Assembly: GCA_024636875.1 (NCBI GenBank)
Contig: JAGXGJ010000051.1
Coordinates: 1-38,431 of the forward strand
Length of the DNA: 38,431 nucleotides
Source: Methylococcaceae bacterium
GTDB lineage: Bacteria; Pseudomonadota; Gammaproteobacteria; Methylococcales; Methylomonadaceae
Direction: 5' to 3'
Each line of letters starts with the position of its first letter. Position 1 is the first letter of the stretch. Below are positions 36,912 to 38,431 of the stretch, in pieces. Position numbers and translations under genes: made by a program. A model generated the notes under the pieces. The model saw only the letters and a list, made by a program, of their open reading frames with translations, was not told the DNA's origin and did not search any database.

Positions 36912-37481
36912 TTAAATTGCACCTACGGCTGCTTCTTTAACCACCACTATGGTATTTTCTTCTGCTTCTGCAAATGAAACGAGTGGCGTTTTTGGCTTAT
37001 ACGATTTGGCTGCCGCATAGGCGATAGCGACTTTATCTTCAGCAGATTGATTCTTCAGCTCGCTTTTTTCGATATATAGTTCTTCAAGTAATTCATTCCA
37101 TACCAGGCCTTGTCTAAAAGGAATCAATTTGTAGGACACACCTTCCAGTTCAACCTGCATTCCTTTACCGATATTTTCTACATAAATCAAGGCAATGCAG
37201 TCTGGAGCTATATCGTCTTTATATTTTTCAACAAAAACGGGCAGCAGATCGAGCGTTGGCAACAGGCCATTGATGAATTTGATCATGTCGTTTTCAACGA
37301 TCAGCGCAGAATGAATCAACAGAGCCTCAGGCGGTTTGCGGTCATTTGTTGTACCTTCTCGCAAAGCACCTTCTTTTAATACCAGGTCACCACGGTAAGC
37401 ATAAACACCCGCATCGCTGGTTTGACCATTAACCAGAGTTACAGTCAGTAAGCCTTTTGCTTGGTAGTTTTCTAGTAGCAT
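36912..37481 (-). CDS. hypothetical protein in apparent operon with AAA+ ATPase
   Basis: 189-aa ORF 17 nt upstream of the AAA+ gene on the same strand; no family recognised. Confidence 0.7.
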   Translation of the reverse strand: MLLENYQAKGLLTVTLVNGQTSDAGVYAYRGDLVLKEGALREGTTNDRKPPEALLIHSALIVENDMIKFINGLLPTLDLLPVFVEKYKDDIAPDCIALIYVENIGKGMQVELEGVSYKLIPFRQGLVWNELLEELYIEKSELKNQSAEDKVAIAYAAAKSYKPKTPLVSFAEAEENTIVVVKEAAVGAI

Positions 37482-37525
37482 TGTTTGTTTCTCCAGATGA
37501 GTTTAAGTAAAAATAAAATCGTTGA

Positions 37526-37942
37526 TCAGTTTATTACATGTTGTTCCTTTGTGGCTGCCAGTTCCACCAACGCTAAATGTCCAGACACATCAAACAGAAT
37601 ATGTTGTTCTCTAAAGAATTCGCCGGCCGCATCAATTGCATCCAGCAGAATGGCGATGACAAAACGCTCGGCATGGATTGATGCCACCATCTTTTCCGGT
37701 ACGGCGGACTCGATTCTTAGAATCTGCCCGACGCTGTCAAATGAGTGCAAACGCAAGCCTGCGAAGTCTGCTTTTTCTTGCCGACTGGGTAATAAAAATA
37801 CAATGTCCAGGACCGGCGTCCTCTGTTGTACGAGTCGATCACGAAATCCTGCCAACTCCGTAGCAACTTTTGTAATGGCTTTAATTAACTCACTCTCATC
37901 AAGAGAACGATCCGGGATCATGTAGCCAATGTGTAATGTCAT
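37526..37942 (-). CDS. hypothetical protein in apparent operon with AAA+ ATPase (start at MTLHIGYM)
   Basis: Same-strand ORF 44 nt upstream of 36912..37481; AGGTGAAT-type RBS before the chosen ATG. Confidence 0.65.
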   Translation of the reverse strand: MTLHIGYMIPDRSLDESELIKAITKVATELAGFRDRLVQQRTPVLDIVFLLPSRQEKADFAGLRLHSFDSVGQILRIESAVPEKMVASIHAERFVIAILLDAIDAAGEFFREQHILFDVSGHLALVELAATKEQHVIN

Positions 37943-38431
37943 ATTCACCTCTTTTATAAATTTTAAGCAAAACCCTTGCCAATATTTTATTCTGGATCGC
38001 AAGAGGATAAGGATCGGCTAACAAAAAATTGATTATTCCATTACTGCCTGATTTTATAGCTGATTTCTGATGAACATCAGATGAAACTTCTATAAGACAA
38101 GCGCTCATAACGCAGCCAGATTAAGCCCTGCACTGGCAAGTGCTTGTCGCAAACCTTACAAAATATTAAAAAGCAACTGTGATATAAGTAACAATCAGCC
38201 GGTTTAATGTCTTTGATTAAAGCCCTAATTTACTCGTCAGTCGTAAGTTAATTGCCAAATACAGGGGAGTAACGGTCCTCTATGCACCTGGCACATGAAT
38301 GCAGGATGAGGTTAAATTGAATCAGTAACTACCGTTTTGAACGGCAATTTTGTTTAATCGTCATCTATTTCATCAGAAACAGTCAGTAAATATGCGCGGA
38401 TTTGCTCGATGATGGTGTTTTGGCCTACTAG

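Overview
The window reads as a gammaproteobacterial chromosome segment; the NafY-like gene and general gene content would fit a methanotroph-like diazotroph, but taxonomy is inference only. Its centre (about 6.2-24.7 kb, + strand) is a type I BREX defence operon: brxA, brxB, brxC, pglX, pglZ, brxL. The operon is heavily modified. (i) A VapBC-like module and a second antitoxin with a gutted PIN toxin lie between brxC and pglX, together with a degenerate 16-codon copy of the pglX start. (ii) pglX is split just before methyltransferase motif I by about 1.7 kb of toxin-antitoxin cassettes; most of the toxins are internally deleted while the antitoxins stay open. (iii) The large pglX fragment carries three in-frame insertions with the same G-rich, inverted-repeat-type ends. 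The largest encodes an S23/four-helix-bundle (23S rRNA intervening-sequence) protein in another reading frame. (iv) An AAA/ABC ATPase plus TOPRIM-like gene pair sits between pglX and pglZ, in a PARIS-like position. Flanking genes include a sugar nucleotidyltransferase, PIG-L deacetylase, alpha/beta hydrolase, DUF445, lpd, a HI0933-family flavoprotein, NAD kinase, recN, agmatine deiminase, a YjdF-like membrane protein, glgC, a NafY/ankyrin/rhodanese trio and an uncharacterised AAA+ trio. Three copies of a 105-111 bp MITE-like element are dispersed across the window.
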